DNA of 64,000 nucleotides, taken from Ichthyophis bannanicus. Lineage: Eukaryota > Chordata > Amphibia > Gymnophiona > Ichthyophiidae. The stretch lies in assembly GCA_033557465.1 (NCBI GenBank), contig CM066034.1:411658159-411722158 (forward strand). Reading direction: 5' to 3'. Shown here in pieces: positions 53,127 to 62,665 of the stretch (within the stretch, counting starts at the first letter, position 1; the number at the start of each line of letters is the position of its first letter). The position numbers were made by a program, and so were the translations under genes. The notes under the pieces are model-generated. The model was not told the DNA's origin. It saw only the letters and a list, made by a program, of their open reading frames with translations, and searched no databases.

Positions 53127-54131
53127 GTATCTTACTATCACTTTTCTAGTCTTTCTCTGAGTACCTTGTGCATGCAGTGCTATGCATTTTACATTCACCG
53201 TTATCTTCACAGCTTTGTTCAGTATCTTACTTTCACTTTTTAAATCTCTCTCTAAGTGCCTTTGCGCATGCATTGTCGCCTATTCAGTTTTTTATTTTTA
53301 TTTTTCACTTCTATGTAGTTTTATCAACACTGTTTTATTATTTAAATTCACTTCTTCAGACTTTTTACTTGTTTTTACTTCACTTTATTTTTTACCAGGC
53401 CCCTGATTAGCGTTAGTATGTAACCCCGTATCCCACTTTCTATCTCAGTTCATTCTTTACTTTTGATTTGTTATTTAGTTGCCTCTTGGGAGTCAAGTTT
53501 ATAGCTTTATTAGCTAGACTACACCAGACATTTATGAGGTTTTGATTCTACCTTGCTGACTTTTTACATATTGGTTTTATTGTAAGTATTTTGCTATTAT
53601 TTATGATACTCGTGGCAGTTTTACTACATTGTCTTCCATTACATGTATTTTTACCTTGATAATGTTTGATATAGATGTTTATGTGCTTGATATATTTTAC
53701 TATATTTTACTATGATGCACTATGTATGTCATGCTCTGTGCTCTGTCTATGATTCATTTTGTTCAATTTTTAACACATGCTCTATTGTTATGCCTTGTTC
53801 CTGTGCCTGTTTTTAATCTTAGATTTTTTAGTTTTTGTCCATTTTCTGTTAAGTTTAATTACTCCTACATACTTTTTAGTGTTAAATTATTTATGTCTTG
53901 ATTCTCCTTTTTTGGGTTTTTTTTGCTTAACTAATTATTTATTGATGGTTTGTCTGCTTAATTTATTGTTTTATATGTTTTTAGTTGTACCCCCTGAAGA
54001 AGGCGGCAACGCCGAAACGCGTTGGGGTTTGGTTCAATAAAGCATCCTTTGTCATCCTTGATCACGTGTCTCTTGCTCTTTGTGCATCCGTTGTCTCTGC
54101 AAGAGCGTTGCTCTTCGTTGTGTCTGCTCTG
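53127..54131 (+). repeat. PLE-2 3' region and terminal repeat
   Basis: Continues PLE-2 after the TIR element. It includes a tandem repeat of the GTGCTATG-ATTCACCGTTATC unit at 53179, an AT-rich tract, the hammerhead motif at 53989 and an AATAAAG signal at about 54037. It ends at the TTATGAACATTTCCT duplication. The part from about 53754 is inverted at the left end of the element. Confidence 0.7.
53989..54028 (+). ncRNA. Hammerhead ribozyme motif in PLE-2 terminal repeat
   Basis: Stem I pairs ACCCC (53989-53993) with GGGGT (54024-54028). The CTGAAGA core is at 53994-54000. Stem II is GGCG/CGCC (54002-54005, 54010-54013) closed by a GCAA tetraloop. GAAA is at 54014-54017 and a very short stem III (AC with GT) at 54017-54022. 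The predicted cleavage is after T54023 (GUU). One extra A sits between the core and stem II. Minimal stem III forms are known from Penelope-like elements and may act as dimers. Confidence 0.7.
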
Positions 54132-54660
54132 TTATGAACATTTCCTCCAGTAACTTGTCCAAACCTTTTTTAAACCCAGTTACACTAACTGCTATTAATA
54201 TATCCTCCAAGGGTTTCAGCTACCCCAGGCAGAAACCCTGACTGTGCCTCCACTTCCCCCCTCCCCCCCCCACTGCTGCCACTGATTCGGTCTTGGGAGG
54301 GGGAAAGAGGTGGGCGGCAGTAGCAGTATTTTAAAAACGGAGGCTTTCTGCCGCCGCATTTTTGCTCACGGCAGCAGGCCATGTGCTTCAACACACATGG
54401 CCTGCTGATTCTGACCCCCTCTGACAATAAGTTGCGTAGGAGGAGGATCAGAAGTGGCAGGACATGTGTGCCGAAGCATGTGGCCTGCCACAGGCAACAA
54501 AGCGGCAGCACAAAGCCACCTACCAGCCTCCGGTAATGAATTCTAGAATTTGATTATGCATTGAGTGAATAAAATTTTTCTCCTATGAGTCTTAAATGGG
54601 CTGCATTGTGATTTCATTCCATGTCCCCTAGTCTTTCTATTTCCCTTAGTTGCTCTGCTT
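54132..54660 (-). mobile_element. CR1 copy D, right part
   Basis: Resumes the CR1 copy interrupted by PLE-2: 54132-54206 (TTTCCTCCAGTAACTTGTCC and onward) and 54521-54660 (GGTAATGAATTCTAGAATTTG and onward), with a 314-bp insert between. The order matches CR1 copies B and C. Confidence 0.75.
54207..54520. mobile_element. Unidentified 314-bp insert in CR1 copy D
   Basis: CR1 breaks at TATCCTCC (54206) and resumes after a CCTCC near 54521. The insert is GC-rich, includes a C run at 54258-54270, and has no recognisable TIR or coding motif. Confidence 0.4.
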
Positions 54661-54664
54661 TTAG

Positions 54665-54862
54665 CAGTCATCTTTTTTTTTTAGCGCAAACCTTTCTCAG
54701 AAGTTTAAGGTGAGTTACATTCAGGTACAGTGGATATTTTTCTGTCCCTAGAAGATTTGCAATGGAATGTTACATGACTTGCCCAAAGTTATAAGGAGCT
54801 ACAGTGGGATTTTAACCTGGGCTTCTCAGCCCACTCTTTTAATCACTAGGATACTCCTTCAG
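54665..54862 (-). repeat. tRNA-derived SINE, antisense
   Basis: It has a T-rich start, GGTGAGTTACATTCAGGTACA, TACATGACTTGCCCAAAG, GGATTTTAACCTGGGCTTC (B box) and TTAATCACTAGGATACTCC (A-box side). It differs from the other SINEs in its tail half. Confidence 0.6.
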
Positions 54863-54869
54863 CTGTTTT

Positions 54870-57099
54870 CTAATGCCCAGGGGAATGTGTATTATATGAA
54901 GCATTAACATTAACATCTGTTTGAACATCGAGTCTTACATTATAAAACAGGAAGCTCTATGTGTTCCAATTTCTCATTAAAATAACAGATTCAGATAACT
55001 TTATTGGCATAAGGATTTGCATATGTTTCCAAAGGGATACATATATAGCCTAGTCATTAAAATGTGGTACTGTGGTAACTTTAATACAAGTTAAAATGTG
55101 TTATCTGCCTTGGGCCCATTATATTTAATAAGGCAGATTCACCACATTGTGTGTGCAACCCACATCAACTTAACATAGGCTACTGGTCTCGAGTGAATAG
55201 TAGTTAAAGTAAAATAGGGGGAAAAGTTGCAAAATAAAAATGACAACAAAATAACATTATGTAGAACATGGACAGTTCCCAAGTTCCGGAAGTGTCCAGT
55301 TGCATTTCATGCTGGCTGAAAGGATACAATAGATTTTGCTGCAATGTGTGTTGTTTTTCCTGGTTTTTTAGTATTACAGAGAAATATTTCTGCATATTCT
55401 TTGGTGTGAAGTCTTTTATCATTTGTTAATCTTAGCTTTGGAAAATGAGAATCTTTGTATTTCACACATACAATATGCAAAAGGAAATGCATTTTTCTCT
55501 GATATTGCATTGCTTACAGAGTTTGGGCCTCTTAGATTTTCCAGTTCAATTTCTTTAATGCTAGTAAATTGTTTTAGTAGCAATAGGGTTCTTATAACGT
55601 TTTGTTTTGTAGTGTCTCCACAGCCAATTCAATGCTCCTAGGTCAAGGTATGCATATTTGAAATAACCAGGACACCTAAGCATTGCATCTTGGTGCACGG
55701 GATTTCATGTCTCCAATCTTTTGTTAAATCCTGAATTAGCTGTTACTACTGCAGTCAACTAAAAAGCTCTTCTGGATTAGCACACGCTTCTCATTAGGTT
55801 TAAGCCATGTGCTGCACGAACTCCAGCGCAACTCTTGAGAGTATTGAAAATGAGAGACAGAGACTCACTGAAGGCAGGGTAAATAGGGGAATAAGAAAGA
55901 AAGTTTGGGTAAAAGGGAATGAGAGCGAGAGAGAGATAGGGTGAAGCAGGATGCATGAGAAGGAAAGTGAGAGAGAGGCTAGGTGAAGGCGGAGTCCAGC
56001 ATAGAGATGTGTGTGTATTAGTACACATTCATTTCATTAGTGTGTTTTAAGACATTTAGAAACCTGTATACTACAGTGTGCTAAGCAGCTAGCACGTGGA
56101 TTAGCATGTGCTGTTAGTTCATGAACATGCTACTATCACGCAGGTAAGACAGATAGCGCATGCTAATTCACATGCTGATTGTACGCCTTGTGATGGGGTG
56201 GGAACTGGGCATGCTATAGGTGGAGAGTGGGTGGGGTACTTCACTGTGCACACAACTTCTCCTCTGACGCAGATACACGTAGTGACCATGGCAGAGTCGC
56301 CACATCCCTGATCCCCTCGATGAGGCGCCCGACCTCCCTTCTACTCCCCGATCCACATCCAGACTCCATCCCACCCTCCGATGAGGCGCCAGATCCCCCC
56401 ACACTCCCAATACCTCTAGTCTAGCAACTGGTGGGTTAGTGAGAGAGGCAAAACTGATCTCTGGATACTCCTGTCCTGTCTCTGACCCAGGTTCAAAATG
56501 GAAACTCTGACCCCCATCAGAAGTATTCTGGCACTCCTGCTAGAGATCAAGCTGCCAAATAAGGATGAAAAAGATGGGGGCAAGGGGTTAACCTTCCAAA
56601 GCATATCAAGGAGTCCAAGGCTCTGGTGTGTGTGTGTTAGGGGGGTAAACTTTCTAAGGATATCAGGTGTCTGGGGGATAGACTAGCAAATGGAGGTCTG
56701 GGTGGGGGGAGGTAGGATATTGCTGCTGAACCAGCATTAACAGAACACAGACTTGAAATTTTGAACATTTTATAGATTAAAAAAATTATAATTATCAAGA
56801 TGCTACTCACATAAGGACCAACCCTGAGGGAGAGATACCTTGGTGTGGAGCTATGGTTTATAACAATACCTATTGTATGCTGAACTCTGCTCTTCTACAC
56901 TTCATTCATTGTATCTATAAAGTCACTCTTCCACACCAGAAGTACATTTTCTATATTTGTAAACTGTGATGCTTATAATGAAAATAGTCAAACTAGTGTC
57001 CACAAAATGTTGAAAAGAACAAGTACTTATCTTAAAAATGTTCATCTACTGAACTGGTACCTCTATACATTGAATGAGATTTTTCTTGGTTTTGAATGA
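54870..57099. other. Mostly unassigned sequence
   Basis: I see no gene. 54870-55800 is AT-rich, repeat-poor sequence with a few short frames lacking motifs. 55860-55990 is purine-rich with GAGAGAGA-type runs. 56030-56240 has short inverted phrases around AGCATGTGCTGTTAGTTCATG that may be a MITE relic. 56300-56420 has a duplicated CCCCGATCCACATCC-like phrase. 56420-57099 has no recognisable family. Confidence 0.4.
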
Positions 57100-57365
57100 T
57101 TTCAGAGCCATGGTATAGGTTCTTATAATATATCAGCTGGATTATTGTAATATGCTATACTTAGGACTTCCAGAGTACATTCTGAGGACATTACAATTGG
57201 CCCAGAATGTGGCTGCAAGAGTGATTAGTGTATTAAAGAGGTTTGAACACATTTTCCTATTATGAAGTAGGTACATTGGTTGCCAATTATATACAGGATA
57301 AAATTTAAGTGTTATTGTTTGATTTATCAGGTATTGCAAGCTGCTGTTCCAATGGATTTAACTTC
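57100..57365 (+). pseudogene. L2-like LINE RT C-terminal fragment
   Basis: Allowing frameshifts, the plus strand encodes YCNMLYLGLPEYILRTLQLA, QNVAARVI and VHWLPIIYRIKFKCY. This matches the region around LHWLPIHGRIIFKTL of the LINE at 26.4-29.5 kb. It is truncated on both sides and abuts CR1 copy C. Confidence 0.6.
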
Positions 57366-58154
57366 TCTTTAAGAACATAAGAAGTGCCATATTGGGTCAG
57401 CCAAGGTCCATCAAGCCCACTATCCTGTTTCCAACAGTGCCCAATCCAGGTCACAAGTACCTAGCAGTTTCCCAAAAAGATACACAGGTTCTACTATGCT
57501 TGTATTGGGGCAAGCAGAAGATTTCCTGGATCCTCATTAATAAAGGTTTATGGACCTTTCCTCCAGGAACTTGTCCAAACTTTTTTAAACCCAGCTACAC
57601 TAACAGATTTTACTGCATCCTCTGGTAACAAATTCCAGAGTTTGATTGCGTGTTGAGTGAAAAAATATTTTCTCTTATTAGTCTTAAATGGCTGATACTG
57701 TAGCTTCATTGCATACCCCCTAGTCTTTCTACTTTTTGATGGTGTAAATAATTGATCTATGTATACCCGTTCCACTCCATTCATTAATTTATAGCCCTCT
57801 ATCATATTTCCCCTCAGCTGCCTCTTTTCCAAGTTGAAGAGTCCTAACCTTTTAAGCCTCTCTTCATAGGGGTATCCTTCCATCCCCTTTTACCATTTTG
57901 GTGGCTCTTCTCTGTACCTTTTCTAATTCCACTATATCCTTTTTAAGATACGGCGACCAGAATTGCACACAATATTCAAGGTGCGATTGCACCATGGAAC
58001 GATACAGAGGTATTATAATATGCTTTGTTTTATTCTCCATTCCTTTCTTTATGATACCTACCATTCTATTTGCCTTCTTGGCTGCTGCTGCACACAGGGC
58101 GGAGGGTTTCAAAGTGTTATCCATGATGACGCTTAAATTTTTTTCCTGAATGGA

Positions 58155-58402
58155 GTTTCCTAATTTATTTATTTAGCAGGTTTTTATATACCGCTTTATC
58201 ATTTCAGTCAAAGTGGTTTACATTGTAACTTAAACTTGGTAATGTACATTAAAGAGAGAAATTGATAACTTGGATTTTATGAGGCAATGGTGGGTTATGT
58301 GACTTGCCCAAAACCACAAGGAGTGCTAGTGGGAAATGAACACTGGTATTTCTGTTCTCAAGCAAACAATTGAACCATTAAGCTACTCCTCCACTCCTAA
58401 TG
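58155..58402 (-). repeat. tRNA-derived SINE with LINE-type tail
   Basis: The left end is TTTATTTATTTAGCAGG followed by TATATACCGCTTTATCATTTC and AAAGTGGTTTACAT, the same tail design as the L2-like LINE 3' ends. The right part has TGACTTGCCCAAAACCACAA, AAATGAACACTGG and CCATTAAGCTACTCC, the SINE body and head in antisense. The shared tail indicates the LINE family likely mobilised this SINE. Confidence 0.65.
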
Positions 58403-58655
58403 TGGTATCTTGCATCGTGTAACCATAGTCTGGGTTGTTCTTTCCTATATGCATAACTTTGCACTTGTCCACATTAAATTTTATCTGCCATTTGAACGTC
58501 CAGTCTTCCAATTTACCAGGTCCTCTTGTAATTTTTGCACAATCCTCATGGGTTTTAACAACTTTGACTAATTTTGTGTCATCTGCAATTTTGATTATCT
58601 CACTTTTTATTCTCATTTCCATGTCATTTACAAATATGTTAAAAGCAGTGGAGTC

Positions 58656-59160
58656 GGAGAGACCTGCTTTGTCGGGAGAGCTGCCGCGGTTCGTTTTTCC
58701 ACCGCGGAGCAAGTGCTTGACTGGAGTCCGGTGCCTGCTGTGTCATCTGCAGGCAGAGTGTGGCCACCCTCGGGAGTGGAGGACCCCCCCACGAGCCCTA
58801 CAAAGCCCGGCTGTGTCAGACCTGCTGGTGAGAGTCCTGCTTTGTCGGGAGAGCTGCCGCGGTTCGTTTTTCCACCGCGGAGCAAGTGCTTGGCTGGAGT
58901 CCGGTGCCTGCTGTGTCATCTGCAGGCAGAGTGTGGCCGCCCTCGGGAGTGGAGGACCCCCCCCATGAGCCCTACAAAGCCCGGCTGTGTCAGACCTGCT
59001 GGTGAGAGACCTGCTTTGTCGGGAGAGCTGCCGCGGTTCGTTTTTCCACCGCGGAGCAAGTGCTTGGCTGGAGTCCGGTGCCTGCTGTGTCATCTGCAGG
59101 CAGAGTGTGGCCGCCCTCGGGAGTGGAGGACCCCCCCCCACGAGCCCTACAAAGCCCAGC
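58656..59160 (+). repeat. Tandem 173-bp promoter-like monomers
   Basis: The phrase CCTGCTTTGTCGGGAGAGCT occurs at 58663, 58836 and 59010, giving periods of 173 and 174 bases. The third unit is incomplete. Units are GC-rich with a CCGCGG palindrome and CACGAGCCCTACAAAGCCC ends. Their position immediately upstream of ORF1 suggests promoter monomers like those of rodent L1; this is inference. Confidence 0.8.
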
Positions 59161-59283
59161 TGGTTTACACGCGGCTGCGTGTTCGCGCTTTAAGGGGCGC
59201 GGTACAAGGGACATACTCTGCTCCTTATGTGCTCCTTTGGTGCTTCTTGGTGGAAGTAGAAGCACCAGCAGTTTGGCCTGCCC

Positions 59284-60374
59284 ATGGGGAAACGTAAGGC
59301 AAAACCAGCAGCCAAGACATCGTCAGGAGAGAGAGGTAAGGTGTCTGGTCCCATGGACAGGCATGTAACTGCCCTTCCGCTTGCTAGCCAGTCTTCGGAA
59401 GGGGCGTCTTTGAGCCCTGTTCTTCGGACACCACCTCCTTTCCCTCTGCCTACCTCCTCATCTACTCCTTTGAAGGTACTTTCATCAGTTGTCTCTCCGG
59501 TGTTAGTTCCTGTAAGCCCTGCTGCATCTACTATTGATTCCCTCCCAGTTAAAAGTGAGGTGACTCTTTCAGATATCTGGTCAATGCTTTTGAATATTGA
59601 AACACGTCTTTCTACCACTGTTACCTCATTATGTAATTTTACTCATGATGTTGTTAAAAAGGTTAATGTAATCGATGATCAAATGACTAATCTTGCAGGC
59701 TCCTTATCTCTGGTGGATTCCCAACTCCAATTATATAAGGATTCCCATTTGGGTTATCTGAAAGATATTTCCTCTATTTCTTACCGATTGGAATTGTTGG
59801 AAAATCACCAGCGAGCTAGGAACCTACGTTTTCTTAATTTCCCCTCCACCCATCTGCTTTCTCCTGAGATCTTATTGAAAAAGTATTTGTCTGAAATTTT
59901 GCACTTAGATGACTCTGTAGATATTGTACAGATGTATTCCTTTTTTCCTAAGGTTAGGGCCTCGGACCAGGCCAAGGAACTTCCTTCCTTGGCTAATTCA
60001 GTTGGCTCTAATCTTACAGAGTTTTTGCAAGATTCACTTGATGTCATCCCCAAGAGGTGTACCTTGGTGGTGACTTTCGGGTCGGAATCACTTAAATTGA
60101 AATTATACGTGATTATTTCAAGTACAAAGAATTGTTGTTTTGTGGGTATAAAATGTAGGTATTTCCAGATGTGGGCAAGGTTACTCAGGCTCGCCGGAAG
60201 CAGTTCCTCGAGCTTAGAACTAGAGTGGTCGCCTTGGGGGCTTCTTTCTTTTTGAAGTTCCCTTGTCGCTGCTTGGTAACTTATGAAGGTCATGATTATG
60301 TTTATATTGATGTAGCCTCTCTTTGTCAGTTTTTAAATGACAGGGAGGGTGTTGGTGGGTTGGAGGATGTTTAG
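59284..60374 (+). pseudogene. LINE ORF1 gene with one frameshift
   Basis: ATG at 59284 opens a basic start (MGKRKAKPAAK), then a Pro/Ser-rich linker, a coiled-coil segment after EVTLSDIWSMLLNIE (about residues 95-175), an RRM-like segment starting ENHQRARNLRFLNFPS and a C-terminal domain. Near 60160 one base appears to be lost, so the C-terminal part (RRKQFLELRTRVVALGASFF, YEGHDYVYIDVASL) lies in another frame ending at 60374. RRKQFLELR is shared with the L1 ORF1 protein at 51584-52447, supporting a common origin. Apart from the shift, the gene is well preserved. Confidence 0.75.
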
Positions 60375-61654
60375 GTGGGATGGCTTTATATTTAGCTCTC
60401 TGTTTTGGAGTTGTTGTTAACTCTTATTTTCTTTTGTAATTTGCTTTCCCTTTGGGGTAGTGATGCAGTTTTCTCTCCTTGATGTGTTTCTATAGGGTTA
60501 TGGTGTTTTTTGTCCTTAAATGTATCTCAAAGAGTGGATATTTGTCTTGTATATTATCTTGCATTTGGGAAAATTTAAATAAACAATTTTTTTAAAAAAA
60601 AAAGCAGTGGAGTCAGCACAGATCCCTGGGGTACGCCACTATTCACCTTTCTCCATTGGGAAAATTGGCCTTTTAGTCCAACCTTCTGCTTTCTGTCTTT
60701 TAACCAGTACACTGTCTCCTATTCCATGACTTTTTAATTTCACCAAGGGGCATGTTTACTAAACTGCGGTAACGTAGGAACAGCTACGTTAAGGCGTGTT
60801 ATGTAACATTAACGCGCGTTAACATTACGTAACGTGGCGTTAACACTCCTCAACATTACATAACGCGCTTTAACGTTCCCAGCCATGGTAAGTCCTGCAG
60901 AGGGTGGAGAGAGGGTGGAGAGAAGGGGTCAATGGACGGGGAGTGGGCAGGGAGTGGGCAGTGAGAGGCCCCTTCCACACTAACGCAGGGAAATGAAGGG
61001 CTGAATCTTAATGCAACTGAAAATCTGGCGTTAGCACACATTTGCAAGAGAGAGAAACCATTTCAGTGTCAGCAATGTACAGCATAGGCATAGCCCAAGA
61101 AAGGTGATAGTAGTGCTCCATTTGCAGCAACAGCATAGTGCCCAGGTATGAAAGGCCACTATGGTAATGGTGCAAATGGGGCATGGGGGCTGCAGGCGGG
61201 ACATGCAGTGGGGGCAACTGGGGCACAGGGTGGACTAGGTGGATGCCTCGGTGGCACATAGGAATGCAGAAAATGGAAACCAGCAAGACAGCAACTGACC
61301 AGGGTCAAACATGCCCATGAGTCTGTGTTTCACAGTGTCCCATCCAGGGGACATTACCCAGCAGGTACCCCAGGGGGCATATAACATTGACAGGCAGTGC
61401 CGGGGGAAGCGTGGACATCTATATAGGCACCCCTACCCCAGAACCCACACCACCGACGCCGACAGCATATGGTCATGGTGGCATGGCAGAAGGGGTGGGT
61501 GATTGTGCTGGAGGGAGCAGTGGCACCCGTCTGCAGTGGACCTAGGCCATGCCCTCTACCAGTACATGGTGTGCAGTGCAAAGAAGATGTCTGGCCGAGG
61601 AAAGTAAAGGTAGCCCCAGGGAACACTATGCTGCTGTGGCAACAGTGTGGTGCA

Positions 61655-61725
61655 GTACACTCAGCCAGCATGTCCAAGAGCAGAGGGTCAGAGGTTCAAG
61701 TCCCATCTGTGGATCCTGCAGAGCA
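61655..61725 (+). repeat. tRNA-like module
   Basis: TGGTGCAGTACACTC (A-box-like, imperfect) and AGGTTCAAGTCCC (B box) lie about 40 bases apart, matching the antisense module at 46810-46885 of copy 1. Confidence 0.5.
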
Positions 61726-61939
61726 TCTCCCCATAGTTTTAGCCCACAATGCAGCCACTACAACAACATGGGCAAACCCCAACGCAGTGGTGCACAGGGG
61801 TACGGACACCCGCTCACAAGGGCTCCACTATCCACAGCTTCATGGAGTAGCAGGCTGTTGGCCCCAGCACAGAGCTGCAGTTATCACCAGAGCAGTACCA
61901 CTACCCCCTGCACAGATTAGTAGGACCAGTGTGGCGGGT

Positions 61940-62665
61940 AGGGTTGGTTATTTATTTATTTATTTAATTAATTAATTAATTAATTAATTATTTATTTATT
62001 TTATTTAAAGCTCTTCTATACCGCGCTCTTTATTATCAGTGCGGTTTACAATTAACAAATTGACTCCAGGGCAATAACAGATCTGTCCTGTGTTTACATA
62101 TAACAGGAAAGGTAACATGGAATTGCAACTGGGGGAATTATGTACATTTTAAGCGATGAAAGATGAGGATAGGTAGGCTATTTACAATAAAGCACATCAG
62201 CATTCTAGATTTCCGTCTAATTGTTCGTCTACAGTATAGCTCAGAAAATATATTCAGCTATTTCTGTTAATGCATATTCTACAGCTACTAGAATTCATAG
62301 TATGACTGTCGTGGTTTAAAATCTAAAGCTTTACTAGATCAGTTATTGTATACCGAGGTTGGCTTTACGGTTAGGGCCGGTCTAGTTTGTCTGTGATGTG
62401 TGTGGCGTTAATGGGTTGGATTGTGGGTGGGAAGAGGGAGGTGCTGTTGGGTAGCGAGAAGTGTAGAAGGAACAGATGGTGCTTAAGGGCTTTCCTGAAT
62501 TGTTTGAGGTCTCTGATCGATCTGATGCTGGGGGGGAGGTTATTCCGGCATCTAGGGGCGTAGAGAGTGAAGGCTCTATTACCAGTTGATTGTGCACATT
62601 TTTTAGTTTCCCTCGGGATAATAAGTGTATTGGAGGCTAATGTCAACCACCTCCATCTCTGCACA
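61940..62665 (-). mobile_element. L2-like LINE 3' end
   Basis: The minus strand encodes the LINE C-terminus (NRAFTLYAPRCRNNLPPSI, then LKQFRKALKHHLFLL), like NRAFSLYVPKYWNALPPDI of the LINE at 29.0 kb. It ends with ACCGCACTGATAATAAAGAG, CGCGGTATAGAAGAGC and an (AAAT/TTAA)n tail. It is 5'-truncated at about 62665. Confidence 0.75.

Larger units (their letters stand above)
31436..54131 (+). mobile_element. Penelope-like element PLE-2, split by three later insertions
   Basis: A perfect 15-bp duplication TTATGAACATTTCCT flanks the unit. The left part (31436-31673 and 38023 to about 38117) is an inverted copy of the terminal repeat at about 53754-54099. The truncated RT frame follows, then GIY-YIG coding sequence to 40660 and a 3' region continuing at 53127-54131. 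Insertions are the LTR element (31674-38017), a solo LTR (38525-39914) and a TIR element (41624-53123). Without them PLE-2 would be about 3.5 kb. The 3' terminus extends about 32 bases past the inverted copy, as in PLE-1. Confidence 0.8.
58656..60599 (+). mobile_element. ORF1-only LINE with tandem 5' monomers
   Basis: A 15-bp duplication (AAAAGCAGTGGAGTC at 58641-58655 and 60600-60614, the A run being ambiguous) flanks the element. It consists of nearly three 173-bp monomers, a short leader, one ORF1 gene and a 3' tail with AAATAAA and a poly-A end. There is no endonuclease or RT. The layout resembles mammalian HAL1 (half-LINE) elements, which are mobilised by related full LINEs. It inserted into CR1 copy C. 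Confidence 0.75.
57370..60747 (-). mobile_element. CR1-type LINE copy C, split by a SINE and an ORF1-only LINE
   Basis: The antisense 3' end is at 57373 (AAGAACATAAGAAGTGCCATA). Coding blocks: the C-terminus at 57548-57883 (TRGYAMKLQYQPFKTNKRKY), MVQSHLEYCVQFWSPYLKKD at 57864-58124, and IADDTKLVKVVK with WQIKFNVDKCKVMHIGK at 58383-58640. The 60615-60747 part carries the upstream RT segment. It is interrupted at 58155-58402 (SINE) and 58656-60599 (ORF1-only LINE). IADD marks the RT active site. Frameshifts make the copy inactive. Confidence 0.75.

Noticed and set aside
58713..59297. 194-codon frame and its antisense partner over the 173-bp monomers
   Set aside because: The frames are open because a GC-rich unit without stops is repeated. 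They translate to repeated low-information peptides upstream of the real ORF1 start.
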